A stretch of DNA of 64,000 bases from Desulfomicrobium sp. ZS1 (GCF_024204645.1 NZ_CP100351.1:1488001-1552000); one strand, 5' to 3'; positions 1 to 9,267 are shown, counted from the stretch's first letter. Program-made: numbers and translations. Notes: a model not told the origin generated them from the sequence alone.

Positions 1-1865
1 ATGTTCTTCATGACCAATTCCCGCGACTTTTCAGCGATAAGCAGCAGGCCGTCCATGCCGATCAATTCATCAACTGAGTAGCCGGTGATGCCGGACAACC
101 CCTGATTGCAATCGAGAATGATCCCCTTGTCGTGGATTGATATGCCGCCGAAAGAGGCATTGTGCAGGGCCTTGAAGCGCTCTTCGCTTTCCTGCAGCGA
201 TTTCTCGGCAAGCTTGCGATCCGTGATGTTGCGGTAAATGCCGTAGGCGCCGATGATGCGTCCGTCGATGAGAATGGGGTATCCGATGAGGGCCACGTCG
301 AGGGGGGTGCCGTCTTTCTTGTATCGCACCGTTTCCACTTCAATGATTTCGCCTTTTATGAAAACGCGATGCGAGTATCTTCCCGCTTCGTCATGGTACA
401 TTCCTTGGGAAACGAGATCGTTTATCTGCTTGCCGTGCACATCTTCCCATTCGTATCCGAAAAGATCAGTGAAAGACTTGTTGATCTGTAGAACGCAACC
501 CTGATTATCGATAATGGCAATGGCCTCCGGCGAACTGTCGAACAGGTGCTGCAACATGGCTTTTTGCTTGCGCAGAGCCACTTCGGATTGCTGCCGATCA
601 GAGATGTCGCGCATCACGGAGAGATGCAGTCCTGGCAGGAAATTCGCCACCGCGCTGTATTCAACGTTCAGGGTCGCGCCGTCCTTGCAGGTAATGCCGT
701 ACTGTCCGAACTGGCTTCCCCTGGTCATGAACTCCCGCCACATGCCTTGGCTTTCACCTCGAAATTCCGTGGAGCCCAGGTTAAAGATGGTCAGCTGAAG
801 AAGCTCCTCACGGCTGTACCCCGTGAGGCGACAGGCGGTGGGGTTGACGTCCGTTAGCTTACCGTCGTTGTCGGCAATCATGATGGCGTCGAGGGCGTTG
901 TCGAAAATGGCCTTGAAAAGCGCCCGGCTCCTGCGCAGATCATCCTCGGCCTGCGTCCGGTCCACAACGGCCTGGACGCTGCTCAGGAAGGCATTGATTT
1001 GCGCCACGTCGTCCTGCCCGTAATCTCCCTTGCGATTGGAGACCGCCGCTACGGCCGTGATTTTCCCATGGGAAAAAAAGGGAACTACAAGCAGGTTGCG
1101 CAATTTCACATGGCCCTGCGGCAGCCCCTTTTTGGAAGGGTGAAACAAAGAATAATCATTCATGAGCAGCGGTTCACGGCGACGCAACGCTTCTCCCCAT
1201 ACTCCGGCCTCGGAGAATGAATAATGCAGTGGCTGGGTTTGCACGAAGCAATCCCGCATGGCGTTGCCTGACCAGGAGTGCAAGGTCATGCTCTGCTCGC
1301 CTTCATCGACGAAGCCGTAAAAACCGTGTTCACTTCCGGTCATGCGCGTGAGGGATTCGAGAATGTGGTCGGAAACCTGTTTTAGATCTGCTCCGCTCAA
1401 GGAGGACACGCTCCACAAGGCTTCAAGTCTGGCGTTGGCCGAAGATATCGCCTCTTCGGCCTGTTTGCGCTCGGTGATGTCCGTGGTGAATCCTTGGTAA
1501 TGGGAGATTTTGCCCTGCGCGTCGCGTACGGCCCTGGCGTTCCTGGACACCCAGACAATGGACCCGTCCCGCCGCTTGAACTTGCTTTCGAAGTTGACGA
1601 CTTCACCGTTGGCTTCAAGCAAACGCTTGAATTTATCCCTTTCGGTCGGATCGGCATAAAGCTGTGAGCCGATGTCGGTAATCGAGACAAGGACGTCCTC
1701 TGGCGAATCATAGCCTAAAATTCTGGCCCAGGCAGGGTTTACGTACAGATACCGCCCTTCGGGAGTGGAGGAGAACACGCCGATGGGAGCGCTCAGCAGC
1801 AGATCGTTCACATCCTGAAATCCGGAAAGTTGCGAGGGGGGGCGTACAGAGTGATCAGGAGCCAT
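1..1865 (-). CDS. Multi-PAS/GAF sensor protein, 3' end cut off
   Basis: The minus-strand frame opens at an ATG (1865-1863) with GGAG about 7 nt upstream and an in-frame TGA just before it, then stays open to the window edge for 621 codons. It reads as a sensory input chain: a PAS domain (about residues 15-130, ending in TTDITERKQAEE), a GAF domain (about 145-300), then three further PAS domains with NITDRKLAEKSLQESEERF-like linkers. No transmembrane segment is visible, so it is probably cytoplasmic. The output module (histidine kinase, GGDEF or other) lies left of the window and cannot be named. It is divergent from the liv operon. Confidence 0.85.
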   Translation of the reverse strand, partial: MAPDHSVRPPSQLSGFQDVNDLLLSAPIGVFSSTPEGRYLYVNPAWARILGYDSPEDVLVSITDIGSQLYADPTERDKFKRLLEANGEVVNFESKFKRRDGSIVWVSRNARAVRDAQGKISHYQGFTTDITERKQAEEAISSANARLEALWSVSSLSGADLKQVSDHILESLTRMTGSEHGFYGFVDEGEQSMTLHSWSGNAMRDCFVQTQPLHYSFSEAGVWGEALRRREPLLMNDYSLFHPSKKGLPQGHVKLRNLLVVPFFSHGKITAVAAVSNRKGDYGQDDVAQINAFLSSVQAVVDRTQAEDDLRRSRALFKAIFDNALDAIMIADNDGKLTDVNPTACRLTGYSREELLQLTIFNLGSTEFRGESQGMWREFMTRGSQFGQYGITCKDGATLNVEYSAVANFLPGLHLSVMRDISDRQQSEVALRKQKAMLQHLFDSSPEAIAIIDNQGCVLQINKSFTDLFGYEWEDVHGKQINDLVSQGMYHDEAGRYSHRVFIKGEIIEVETVRYKKDGTPLDVALIGYPILIDGRIIGAYGIYRNITDRKLAEKSLQESEERFKALHNASFGGISIHDKGIILDCNQGLSGITGYSVDELIGMDGLLLIAEKSRELVMKN

Positions 1866-2516
1866 GTCCGGCTCCGCAATGTTGCGACATCATTACCACC
1901 ATGGTCTCCATGTGCAGGACGTTTATCAGGACAACGCAGGGGAATGACCTCAAACACGCCTCGTGCTAAAAATTCGGAAAGTTTGGCCACAATCTGCCAA
2001 GACGCCACTAACCATGGTTTGTTCGTTTCGATCTTGAATCCGGTCGCGTTTTTTTGTGTCAGTCAGGCTCGTAGCTCACTTTTGTTTTTGATGTATGCCT
2101 GCGACTACCATAAAGTAGCCGTCTTTTGGTGGGCAAGCATTTTTTGTAAGACATTTTTTTCTTAAGATGCTCCAGAAGTCAAAACATTTGTCCAAGAGAG
2201 GCCCTATAAAAGTGATTCTATCTAAAAGACTGAAATTTCCCCTTTAGCAACCAACACTATGCATCTTAGAGCAATGCAGATATGCATTCTGAAATCTGTC
2301 ATACATTAAATGTAAGACAAAAATATCAGATTTGCTGACCCTGTAATACATTTTTTTTCCGGACGTAAGGCTACGTTCCGGATTTGGCCGGTTCATGATT
2401 TTTCATTCGATTCACGGCGGCAGAGTCCAGCCGGAACTCACAGGTCTAAGCCAGCACCAATCCTTGAAATTCCCCGGTATCTCTATTACACGAAACCATC
2501 TTCACATTTCAAGCAG
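1866..2516. other. Long AT-rich intergenic region between sensor and livH
   Basis: This 651-bp divergent spacer holds no open frame I can support. It is much more AT-rich than its surroundings. A 9-nt direct repeat TGTAAGACA occurs at 2145-2153 and 2311-2319, and an imperfect hairpin (TCCGGACGTA and TACGTTCCGGA) lies at 2358-2381 without a following T-run. The promoters for both flanking genes must lie here, but I cannot pick convincing -35/-10 boxes. Confidence 0.5.
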
Positions 2517-3389
2517 TTGGAAACAAAATTGTATACAGATCTTTTGCAGTATATTTTCAGCGGACTGACCGGCGGGGCCATCTATGCGCTCATTGCCCTG
2601 GGCTTTTGCGTGGTCAGCAACACCATGGGCATCGTCAATTTCATCCAGGTCGATTTCGTCACCCTGGGCGGCATGTTCATGTTCTCGGCGCTGTTCGCCA
2701 TCGGCCTGCCCACGGTCCCGGCGCTTGGCCTGTCCGTCTGCCTTGTGGCGCTGGTGGCCATGGTGGTCGAGCGCGTCGGCCTCAGGCCCGCGAGATCGGA
2801 CAATCATCTGGTGCTCATCTTTTTGACCGTTGGGCTGTCCATCATTCTGCGCGGAATCATCAAGATCGTGTGGGGCCAGAACCGCATGGCGCTGCCCCCG
2901 CTGACTCCGGACGTGCCCGTGCAGATACTGGGAGCGAGCGTGCTGCCGCAGGCGCTGTGGATTCTGGGTCTGACCGTGGTCGCCATCGCAGTCCTGACCT
3001 GGTTCTTTCACCGGACCTCGCTTGGCCTGTGCATGCGCGCCGTGGCCTCCAATCCCACGGCTGCGGCCGTGGTCGGCATTGCCTCGGGCCGCATCCGCCT
3101 GACCAGCTACGCCATCGCCGGAGCCCTGGGCGGCCTGGCCGGAGTGCTGGTCACGCCCATCACCACGCTCAACTACGATGTCGGCGTGCTGCTGGGCCTC
3201 AAAGGCTTCGCCGCCGCCATCCTCGGCGGCTTCGGCTCCTTCCCCGGAGCCATCCTCGGCGGCCTGGGCCTTGGACTTCTCGAATCCCTGTCCGCCGGAT
3301 ACCTGTCCAGCGCCTACAAGGACGTGGTGGCCTTCGTGGTCCTGCTGCTGGTCCTCTTTGTTCGCCCCAAGGGATTGCTGGGCAAGTGA
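2517..3389 (+). CDS. livH: Branched-chain amino-acid-type ABC transporter permease LivH
   Basis: This is an inner-membrane permease of the hydrophobic amino-acid uptake family, 290 residues, the usual size for LivH. It shows the family N-terminus (LTGGAIYALIALGF), about eight hydrophobic segments, and the ILGGFGSFPGAILGG loop that contacts the ATPase near residues 235-255. It begins a livHMGF-K cluster, so it should pair with LivM. No ATG is available at the N-terminus: translation is drawn from TTG at 2517, with a second TTG at 2529 as an alternative, and neither has a strong ribosome site. The substrate is not readable; the ligase fused to LivF suggests aromatic acids are worth considering. 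Confidence 0.9.
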   Translation: METKLYTDLLQYIFSGLTGGAIYALIALGFCVVSNTMGIVNFIQVDFVTLGGMFMFSALFAIGLPTVPALGLSVCLVALVAMVVERVGLRPARSDNHLVLIFLTVGLSIILRGIIKIVWGQNRMALPPLTPDVPVQILGASVLPQALWILGLTVVAIAVLTWFFHRTSLGLCMRAVASNPTAAAVVGIASGRIRLTSYAIAGALGGLAGVLVTPITTLNYDVGVLLGLKGFAAAILGGFGSFPGAILGGLGLGLLESLSAGYLSSAYKDVVAFVVLLLVLFVRPKGLLGK

Positions 3390-3404
3390 CGCTTTTTTTT
3401 AAAA

Positions 3405-3457
3405 GGCATGGATTTCGGGCCGTTGCCCGATATGGCCTGCTTTCGCGGGAATGACGC
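3405..3457. repeat. REP-like unit (decayed)
   Basis: A sequence starting GGCATGGATTTC and ending TTCGCGGGAATGACGC closely matches the first unit at 60014-60066. It belongs to the family of TTCGCGGGAATGAC palindromic units also found at 8971-9050 and 35259-35371. Only one arm is well kept here. Confidence 0.6.
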
Positions 3458-3527
3458 ACAGGTTCACTTACGACTTATTGGTGTAGTTGGTTTTCAGCCT
3501 TTTCTTTTACATCAAGCACGCAACCGA

Positions 3528-3696
3528 GGCTTGGCGGGATGGGATTGGCGTTTGCCGACTGTCTGACTGAGCCAGGCATCGTTAATTTGACCGTCGTCGT
3601 CCGCACGTCTCGATCCGTCCGTCCTGCATGCGACGGTCAAGCCTTACGAGGCCCGCGAAGGAGTTTCGGCAAGCGCCAATCCCATCCCGCCAAGCC
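3528..3696. repeat. Structured repeat element, copy A, long variable-stem hairpin
   Basis: Outer arms 3528-3558 and 3666-3696 are 31-nt inverted repeats with one difference, which would be a G-U pair. A second nested stem is formed by 3587-3596 and 3631-3640 (TTGACCGTCG and CGACGGTCAA). Unpaired blocks next to the stems are shared with copy B at 35422-35596: 25 identical bases after the left arm (3559-3583, beginning CTGTCTGACTGAGCC) and 21 bases with one difference before the right arm (3645-3665, TACGAGGCC then GCGAAGGAGTT). The stems themselves differ completely between the two copies. I do not recognise the family; it could be a folded RNA or a mobile DNA hairpin. The rest of 3390-3892 holds no supported gene. 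Confidence 0.75.
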
Positions 3697-3892
3697 GTCG
3701 CCATCGGTATTGACTATTCGAAAACGTCAGACGCAGGTTCTACGCGCCGGATGCGGGGGGATGAAAAGGGCAGGCACTTGGGCCTGCCCCTACTCGACTT
3801 CTTTACGGCAAAACACTAATTTATATACTTTACCCCCGGCCAAATCGATTATACTTTCCCGGCCCAGACGACACCATTCTTCAAGGACGCTC

Positions 3893-4891
3893 ATGACCGG
3901 CAGACAAAACATTCTCTACTTTTTCTCCCTGCACCGGACAGGGCTCTTCGTATCCCTCATGGCCATGGCGCTGATCCTCTTTCCCTACATTGAGGACAAC
4001 CCCTACACCCTGGGCCTGACCAATCTCATCGCCATCAACGCCATCGTGGTTCTGGGCCTGAACCTCTTCATCGGCTATGCCGGACAGATTTCGCTTGGCC
4101 ATGCCGCTTTTTTCGGCCTTGGCGCCTACGGTTCGGCCATCGCCACCGTCACTTTCGGATTGCCCCCCTGGCCGGCCATGTTTCTGGTCGCGGCGCTGGT
4201 GGGCCTGGTCTCGCTGGCCGTGGGCATCCCGGTGTTGCGCCTTTCGGGGCACTATCTGGCCATGGCCACGCTTGGCCTGAACTACGTCGTGCACACCGTC
4301 CTTTTGCAATGGGACGAGGTCACGGGCGGGCCCAGCGGATTCGCGGGCATCCCCAGCCTGTCCGTTGCCGACGTGATCTTCGATGATCCGGTCAGCCTGC
4401 ATTATCTGCTCTGGGGATTCACTTTGGCGTGCCTGCTGCTGTGTCTCAATCTGGTGCGCAGCGGGGTCGGCCGGGGTCTGGCCGCCCTGGCCGGGGACGA
4501 GACAGCGGCCGCGAGCCTGGGCGTCGACACCCGCGCCGCCAAGGTCAAAATCTTCGTACTCTCGGCCGTGCTCGCGTCACTGGCCGGAAGCCTTTTCGCC
4601 CACTGCTATTCCTACGTGAGCCCCGACACCTTCGGCATCTTCACCTCGACGGACCTCGTCATCATGGTTGTGGTCGGCGGGATGGGCTCCATCTGGGGCT
4701 CGGTCTTCGGTGCGGCTTTTTTGACTCTGCTCCCGGAATGGATGGAGGTCTTCGATACCTACAAAGACTTCGTGCACGGCGGCATTCTCGTGCTGGTGCT
4801 GATGTTCCTGCCGCAGGGCCTGATCACGGGCCTGACCGACATGATCCGGGTGCGCCTGGCCCTATGGAGGCGCGACCATGCTGCTGCTTGA
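3893..4891 (+). CDS. livM: Branched-chain amino-acid-type ABC transporter permease LivM
   Basis: This is the second permease subunit of the uptake transporter, 332 residues, with about nine hydrophobic segments and the family signatures NLFIGYAGQISLGHAAFFG (about residues 56-74) and VVVGGMGSIWGSVFGA (about 255-270). The ATG at 3893 follows AAGGA by 5 nt. The frame is open further upstream, but that part runs through the structured repeat and is not protein-like, so the shorter start is chosen. A 500-bp repeat-containing gap separates it from livH, which is unusual inside such an operon. Its stop overlaps the start of livG. Confidence 0.92.
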   Translation: MTGRQNILYFFSLHRTGLFVSLMAMALILFPYIEDNPYTLGLTNLIAINAIVVLGLNLFIGYAGQISLGHAAFFGLGAYGSAIATVTFGLPPWPAMFLVAALVGLVSLAVGIPVLRLSGHYLAMATLGLNYVVHTVLLQWDEVTGGPSGFAGIPSLSVADVIFDDPVSLHYLLWGFTLACLLLCLNLVRSGVGRGLAALAGDETAAASLGVDTRAAKVKIFVLSAVLASLAGSLFAHCYSYVSPDTFGIFTSTDLVIMVVVGGMGSIWGSVFGAAFLTLLPEWMEVFDTYKDFVHGGILVLVLMFLPQGLITGLTDMIRVRLALWRRDHAAA

Positions 4892-5642
4892 CGGGCTCAG
4901 TAAATTTTTCGGGGGACTGCCTGCCCTGCAGGACGTATCCATCAGAGTGCCCGCCGGGCATCTGACCGCACTCATCGGCCCTAACGGCGCGGGCAAGAGC
5001 ACGCTCATCAACTGCATGACCGGCGTACTCCCCCCAAGCTCCGGATCCATCCGGTTTCTGGATCAGGAAATCGCGGGATTTGCGGCCCATCACATCACGC
5101 GTTTGGGCATCCACCGCACTTTTCAGAATCTGCGTCTTTTTCCCCGTCTCTCGGTGCTGGACAACGTGCTGACCGGCCTGACCTGTGAAGGGGGCGAATC
5201 CATGTTCATGGCCATGCTGCGTCTGCCCTATCTGCGCCACCGCGAACGGCAGCTCAAGCTGCGGGCCCTTGAGGCGATGGACCAGTTCGGACTGGCCGAC
5301 AAGGCCCAATGGCCGGCCGGAGTGCTGGCTTACGGCGACAAGAAGCGGGTCGAACTGGCGCGGGCCATTGTCGGCAAACCCAGGCTGCTCCTTCTCGACG
5401 AGCCCGTGGCCGGCCTCAACGCGGAAGAAACGGCGGCCGTGGGCGATCAGCTCAGAATCCTGCGCCGCGCGGGACACACTATTTTACTGGTCGAACACGA
5501 TATGGATCTGGTCATGAACATCGCGGATCTGGTGATTGTGCTGGACAGCGGCCGCTGCATCGCCACGGGCACGGCCGATGAAGTCCGCCGCAACCCGCTG
5601 GTGCTCGAAGCCTATCTTGGAAGAATGGAGGCCACGGCCTGA
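4878..5642 (+). CDS. livG: ABC transporter ATP-binding protein LivG
   Basis: This is one of the two cytoplasmic ATPases that power the Liv-type importer, 254 residues. It has Walker A GPNGAGKST at residues 34-42, the LivG-type signature region LAYGDKKRVELARAI, Walker B RLLLLDEPVAGLN and the H-loop in LLVEHDMDLVMNIAD. The start overlaps the livM end by 14 bp, and its stop overlaps the livF start (TGATG), which indicates translational coupling. Confidence 0.93.
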   Translation: MLLLDGLSKFFGGLPALQDVSIRVPAGHLTALIGPNGAGKSTLINCMTGVLPPSSGSIRFLDQEIAGFAAHHITRLGIHRTFQNLRLFPRLSVLDNVLTGLTCEGGESMFMAMLRLPYLRHRERQLKLRALEAMDQFGLADKAQWPAGVLAYGDKKRVELARAIVGKPRLLLLDEPVAGLNAEETAAVGDQLRILRRAGHTILLVEHDMDLVMNIADLVIVLDSGRCIATGTADEVRRNPLVLEAYLGRMEATA

Positions 5643-7726
5643 TGCTGACCATAAAGAATCTTACGGCGCACTACGGTGCGGCCCAGGCCCTGTTCGGTAT
5701 CGACATGGAGGTCGGGGTCGGACAGACCGTGGCCCTGGTCGGGGCCAACGGCGCGGGCAAGAGCACCCTGCTTAAATGCGTAATGGGCCTGGTCAAGCCC
5801 ACGGGCGGGGAAATCCTCCTCGATGGCAAAACCGTGACCGGCTCAAGTCCGGCGCGTATGGTTCGCCACGGGCTGGCCTTGTCTCCCGAAGGGCGCGAGG
5901 TTTTTGCCCAACTGTCGGTGCTGGAAAATCTGCAGCTCGGCGCCATTCCTTTGAGCCTGGTCAAGGCCGAGGAAACCCGGCGCATGGAAGAGATTTTCGC
6001 CCGTTTTCCAAAACTTAAGGAGCGTCGGCAGCAGTTGGCCGGAACCCTGTCCGGCGGAGAACAGCAGATGCTGGCCATGGGCCGGGCGCTGATGGCCGCA
6101 CCGCGCCTGTTACTCCTGGACGAGCCGAGCCTGGGTCTGGCCCCGCTCATCACGGACGAAATCTTTTCCATCATCCACCAGCTTGCCCGCGCCGGTACAA
6201 CCATTTTCATCGTCGAACAGAACGCTGCCCGCGCCCTGTCCGCATCGGACACGGCATATCTGTTGGCAGGGGGCAGCATTGTCGAGCAGGGCAAAAGCCG
6301 CGATCTGCTCCTGGACCCTTCCCTGCGCGCCGCATTTCTAGGCGCTGCCAGCCACGACAACCCATCCGCCAGCCGCCTGGGAGCGGCCGGGCTGACCAAT
6401 ATCCGTCTGGAGAAACCGCCCATGCATAAAAACTTCATGCCCTCCTTTAACTCTACAGAAGAACTCAAAGCCCACCAGTTGAAGGGGCTGCAGTGGACCG
6501 TGCGCCACGCCTTCGAAGGGTCCCCCGCCTACCGCGCCAAGCTTGAGGCGGCGGGCGTGACCCCGGATTCGATCCAGAGCCTGGACGATCTGAAGCGCCT
6601 GCCCTTTACCACCACCGACGATCTGCGCGACGGCTATCCCTTCCCGCTGAAAAGCGTGCCCTTCGAGCAGCTGGTGCGCGTGCACGCCAGTTCCGGGACC
6701 ACGGGCAAGCGCAAGGTGCTCTGCTACACGCAAAAGGATCTGGACGACTGGACCGACATGTTCGCGCGCTGCTACCAGAGCGCGGGCGTCAATTCCCTCG
6801 ATCGGGTCCAGATCGCCGTGGGTTACGGGGTCTGGACGGCGGGCATGGGCTTTCAGCTCGGCTGCGAAAAGGTCGGCGCCTTGGCCGTGCCGGTGGGTCC
6901 CGGCAACATCGACATGCACATCCAGTTCCTGCTCGACTTCCAGTCCACGGTCTTCTGCTCCACGGCCTCCATGGCGCTGCTCATGGCCGAGGAGATCCAC
7001 AAACGCGGCATCGCCGACAAAATCGCGATCAGAAAGATCATCTACGGCTCCGAGCGTTCCAGCCGGTCCATGCGCAAGAAGATCTCAGAGCTCTTCGGCG
7101 GGGCCGAGCTTTTCGACATCACCGGCCTGACCGAACTCTACGGACCGGGCGCGGGCATCGAATGCTCCGATCATGACTGCATCCACTACTGGAGCGACTA
7201 CTATCTGATGGAGATTCTCGACCCCGAAACCCTCCAGCCGCTGCCCGACGGCGAATGGGGCGAGATGGTCGTCACCACCCTGTGCAAGGAAGGCGCGCCG
7301 CTCATCCGCTACCGTACCCGCGACATCACGCGCATCATCCCCGAGCCCTGCACCTGCGGCAGCATTATGCCCCGACATTCGCGCATCAAGGGCCGTTCCG
7401 ACGACACCATCAAATTCAGGGGCGTGAATATCTACCCCAGCTCCATCGACACCATCCTCTCGTCCGTGCCTGGGCTTGGCTCGGAATATCAGATCCATCT
7501 GACCCGGGGCGACGGTGGCCGCGACAATCTGCGGCTCGTGATCGAACGCGCCGAGGGCGTGGTCGCGGGGCGTGGGCCGGAGCTGGCGCATGAGGCTGGA
7601 CATCAGATAAAAAAACAGCTCATGGTCACGGTGGACCTGGAACTTGTGGACTACGGCGCTTTGCCCCGTTCGGATCGCAAGAGCCAGCGGGTTTTCGACA
7701 GCCGGATTCAGGACGAGATCGTTTGA
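5642..7726 (+). CDS. LivF ATPase fused in frame to phenylacetate-CoA ligase (PaaK)
   Basis: One uninterrupted 694-codon frame encodes two normally separate proteins. Residues 1 to about 235 are a complete LivF ATPase (Walker A GANGAGKST at 34-42, signature LSGGEQQML, Walker B LLLLDEPSLGLAP). After a roughly 25-residue linker, residues 261-694 form a complete phenylacetate-CoA ligase of the adenylate-forming family, with the AMP-binding loop SSGTTGKRK and the C-terminal lobe including IKGRSDDTIKFRGVNIYP. An ATG at 6422 (codon 261) is preceded by GGAGA with 8-nt spacing, so the ligase may also be made separately by internal initiation. The ligase would activate arylacetates (phenylacetate, indoleacetate) to CoA thioesters, which suggests that the transporter brings in an aromatic acid or amino acid. 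No stop codon separates the parts. Confidence 0.88.
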   Translation: MLTIKNLTAHYGAAQALFGIDMEVGVGQTVALVGANGAGKSTLLKCVMGLVKPTGGEILLDGKTVTGSSPARMVRHGLALSPEGREVFAQLSVLENLQLGAIPLSLVKAEETRRMEEIFARFPKLKERRQQLAGTLSGGEQQMLAMGRALMAAPRLLLLDEPSLGLAPLITDEIFSIIHQLARAGTTIFIVEQNAARALSASDTAYLLAGGSIVEQGKSRDLLLDPSLRAAFLGAASHDNPSASRLGAAGLTNIRLEKPPMHKNFMPSFNSTEELKAHQLKGLQWTVRHAFEGSPAYRAKLEAAGVTPDSIQSLDDLKRLPFTTTDDLRDGYPFPLKSVPFEQLVRVHASSGTTGKRKVLCYTQKDLDDWTDMFARCYQSAGVNSLDRVQIAVGYGVWTAGMGFQLGCEKVGALAVPVGPGNIDMHIQFLLDFQSTVFCSTASMALLMAEEIHKRGIADKIAIRKIIYGSERSSRSMRKKISELFGGAELFDITGLTELYGPGAGIECSDHDCIHYWSDYYLMEILDPETLQPLPDGEWGEMVVTTLCKEGAPLIRYRTRDITRIIPEPCTCGSIMPRHSRIKGRSDDTIKFRGVNIYPSSIDTILSSVPGLGSEYQIHLTRGDGGRDNLRLVIERAEGVVAGRGPELAHEAGHQIKKQLMVTVDLELVDYGALPRSDRKSQRVFDSRIQDEIV

Positions 7727-7778
7727 TTTCACGACGGGGCCATATAGGCATCAATCAATCTGAAGAGGAGAAAATGAC

Positions 7779-8930
7779 ATGCGCACGATTTTCTGTTTTT
7801 TGAGCTGTCTCATGCTGCTGGCTTCCCCAGCTCTGTCCGAGGACACAATCAAGTTGGGCGCGTTTTTCGACCTGTCGGGCCGGGCGTCTTTCATCGGCAC
7901 GCCCAGCAAGCTGGTTGCCCAGATGCTCGTTGACAAGATCAACGCAGAGGGCGGGATAAACGGCAAGCAGATCGAGCTGATCATCGCCGATACCGAGGGC
8001 GATCCGGCCAAATCCGCCAACATCGCCACCAAGTTCATCTACAAAGATAAGGTCGTGGCCCTCGTCGGACCGACGCTGACCGACACGGGCATGAACGTGA
8101 AGAAAATTGTCAACTCCGCCAAGATCCCTATCGTCATGACCGTGGGCGGCGACCCGGTCATCATGGGCGGCAAGTTCGGCCCCTTCGAGTGGATTTTCAA
8201 ATCGCCGCAGCGCTCCAAAATCGCGGTTGAACGCCTTTTCACCTATCTGAAGGACAAGGGCCTGACCAAGATCGCCCTGCTCTCGGCCGATGACGGATTC
8301 GGCAAGGACGGCCTGCGCTGGATGGAAGAGCTGGCCCCTGCTTTCGGGATTGAAATGCTGGTCAAGGAATCCTTTGGGGCCCGCGACACGGACATGACCG
8401 CCCAGCTGACCAAAGCCAAGAACGCAGGTCCCCAGGCGCTCGTCGTCTGGACCACAGGCCCGGCCGGGGCCATCAGTGCCAAGAACGTGGCCCAGCTCGG
8501 CATCGATTTGCCCCTGTTCCAGTGCCATGGCCTGCCCGATCCCAAGTACATCGAACTGGCCGGCCCTGCGAGCGAAGGCAACCGCATGCCCGCTACCAAG
8601 CTCATGGTCGCGGACGAACTGCCGGACACGGACCCGCAGAAGGCCGTGATCCAGGAATTCGTCAAGCTCTACACTGAAAAGGGCTACGACAAACAGTTCC
8701 CCATCAACACCCATTCCGGCTATGCATGGGATGCGATCCGGCTCATCGTCGACGCCATCGCCAAAGTCGGAACCGAGCCCGAAGCCCTGCGTGCCGAAAT
8801 CGAGAAAACGCAGAACTATGTCGGCATCTCCGGCATCTACAACCTGACCCCCGAAGACCACAACGGACTCGATGTGGACTCCATGGTCATGGTCCAGGTC
8901 AAGGACGGCAAGTTCGTTCTGGCGGAATAA
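7779..8930 (+). CDS. livK: Periplasmic substrate-binding protein of the Liv-type transporter
   Basis: This 383-residue protein belongs to the branched-chain amino-acid binding family (type I periplasmic fold). A signal peptide occupies residues 1 to about 20, with likely cleavage after SPALS. The mature part starts EDTIKLGAFFDLSG and contains the family pattern KINAEGGINGKQIELI and the VALVGPTLT region. The ATG at 7779 follows GAAGAGGAGA. It is the last gene of the transporter set, about 50 bp after the ligase, and is followed by a REP pair and a strong terminator. Ligand specificity cannot be read from sequence. Confidence 0.92.
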   Translation: MRTIFCFLSCLMLLASPALSEDTIKLGAFFDLSGRASFIGTPSKLVAQMLVDKINAEGGINGKQIELIIADTEGDPAKSANIATKFIYKDKVVALVGPTLTDTGMNVKKIVNSAKIPIVMTVGGDPVIMGGKFGPFEWIFKSPQRSKIAVERLFTYLKDKGLTKIALLSADDGFGKDGLRWMEELAPAFGIEMLVKESFGARDTDMTAQLTKAKNAGPQALVVWTTGPAGAISAKNVAQLGIDLPLFQCHGLPDPKYIELAGPASEGNRMPATKLMVADELPDTDPQKAVIQEFVKLYTEKGYDKQFPINTHSGYAWDAIRLIVDAIAKVGTEPEALRAEIEKTQNYVGISGIYNLTPEDHNGLDVDSMVMVQVKDGKFVLAE

Positions 8931-8970
8931 CGCGGATGCCTTTCCGCATGATCGACAGAAGATTGAAGAT

Positions 8971-9050
8971 ATGGATTCCCGCCTTCGCGGGAATGACACC
9001 CCGATCGGCTGCCCTGCCGCACCGTCATCCCCGCGAAGGCGGGGATCCAT
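8971..9050. repeat. REP-like inverted pair
   Basis: Two opposed copies of the palindromic unit lie here: ATGGATTCCCGCCTTCGCGG at 8971-8990 and the reverse-oriented unit ending GCGGGGATCCAT at about 9023-9050. The same unit recurs at 35259-35371 and 60014-60117. Confidence 0.8.
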
Positions 9051-9095
9051 CCGTTCCGTCTTCCCTTTAGCGAGCAGAACAACTCGCCATCGCCC

Positions 9096-9128
9096 AAAAG
9101 CCTCCCCTTCGCAGGGGAGGCTTTTTTT
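9096..9128 (+). terminator. Rho-independent terminator after livK
   Basis: A hairpin AAGCCTCCCC-TTCGCA-GGGGAGGCTT followed by seven T residues (9122-9128) forms a canonical intrinsic terminator for the liv operon. The 337-bp gap 8931-9267 otherwise holds only the REP pair and the promoter region of the carbonic anhydrase. Confidence 0.9.
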
Positions 9129-9267
9129 CGGGCTGAAGTCCAAAAAACCCATTAATCCAAAAATGTTATCCATAGGGCCTGGCGACCAGGGGCCGGCCTT
9201 GCGCATTGCGCGACCGTGGTTATCAAGCTAAAGCGTAGCCAATACGAACGACTGTCAGGAGCGAAAC

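Noticed and set aside
2145-2319. Direct repeat TGTAAGACA twice in the 1866-2516 spacer
   Set aside because: Nine bases occurring twice in AT-rich DNA 166 bp apart is weak evidence for an operator.
3539-3892. N-terminal extension of livM
   Set aside because: The open frame upstream of 3893 reads through the structured repeat and lacks protein character, whereas ATG 3893 has a good ribosome site.
7755-9206. 483-codon minus-strand frame opposite livK
   Set aside because: It runs through the REP pair and terminator and is antisense to a clear binding protein.
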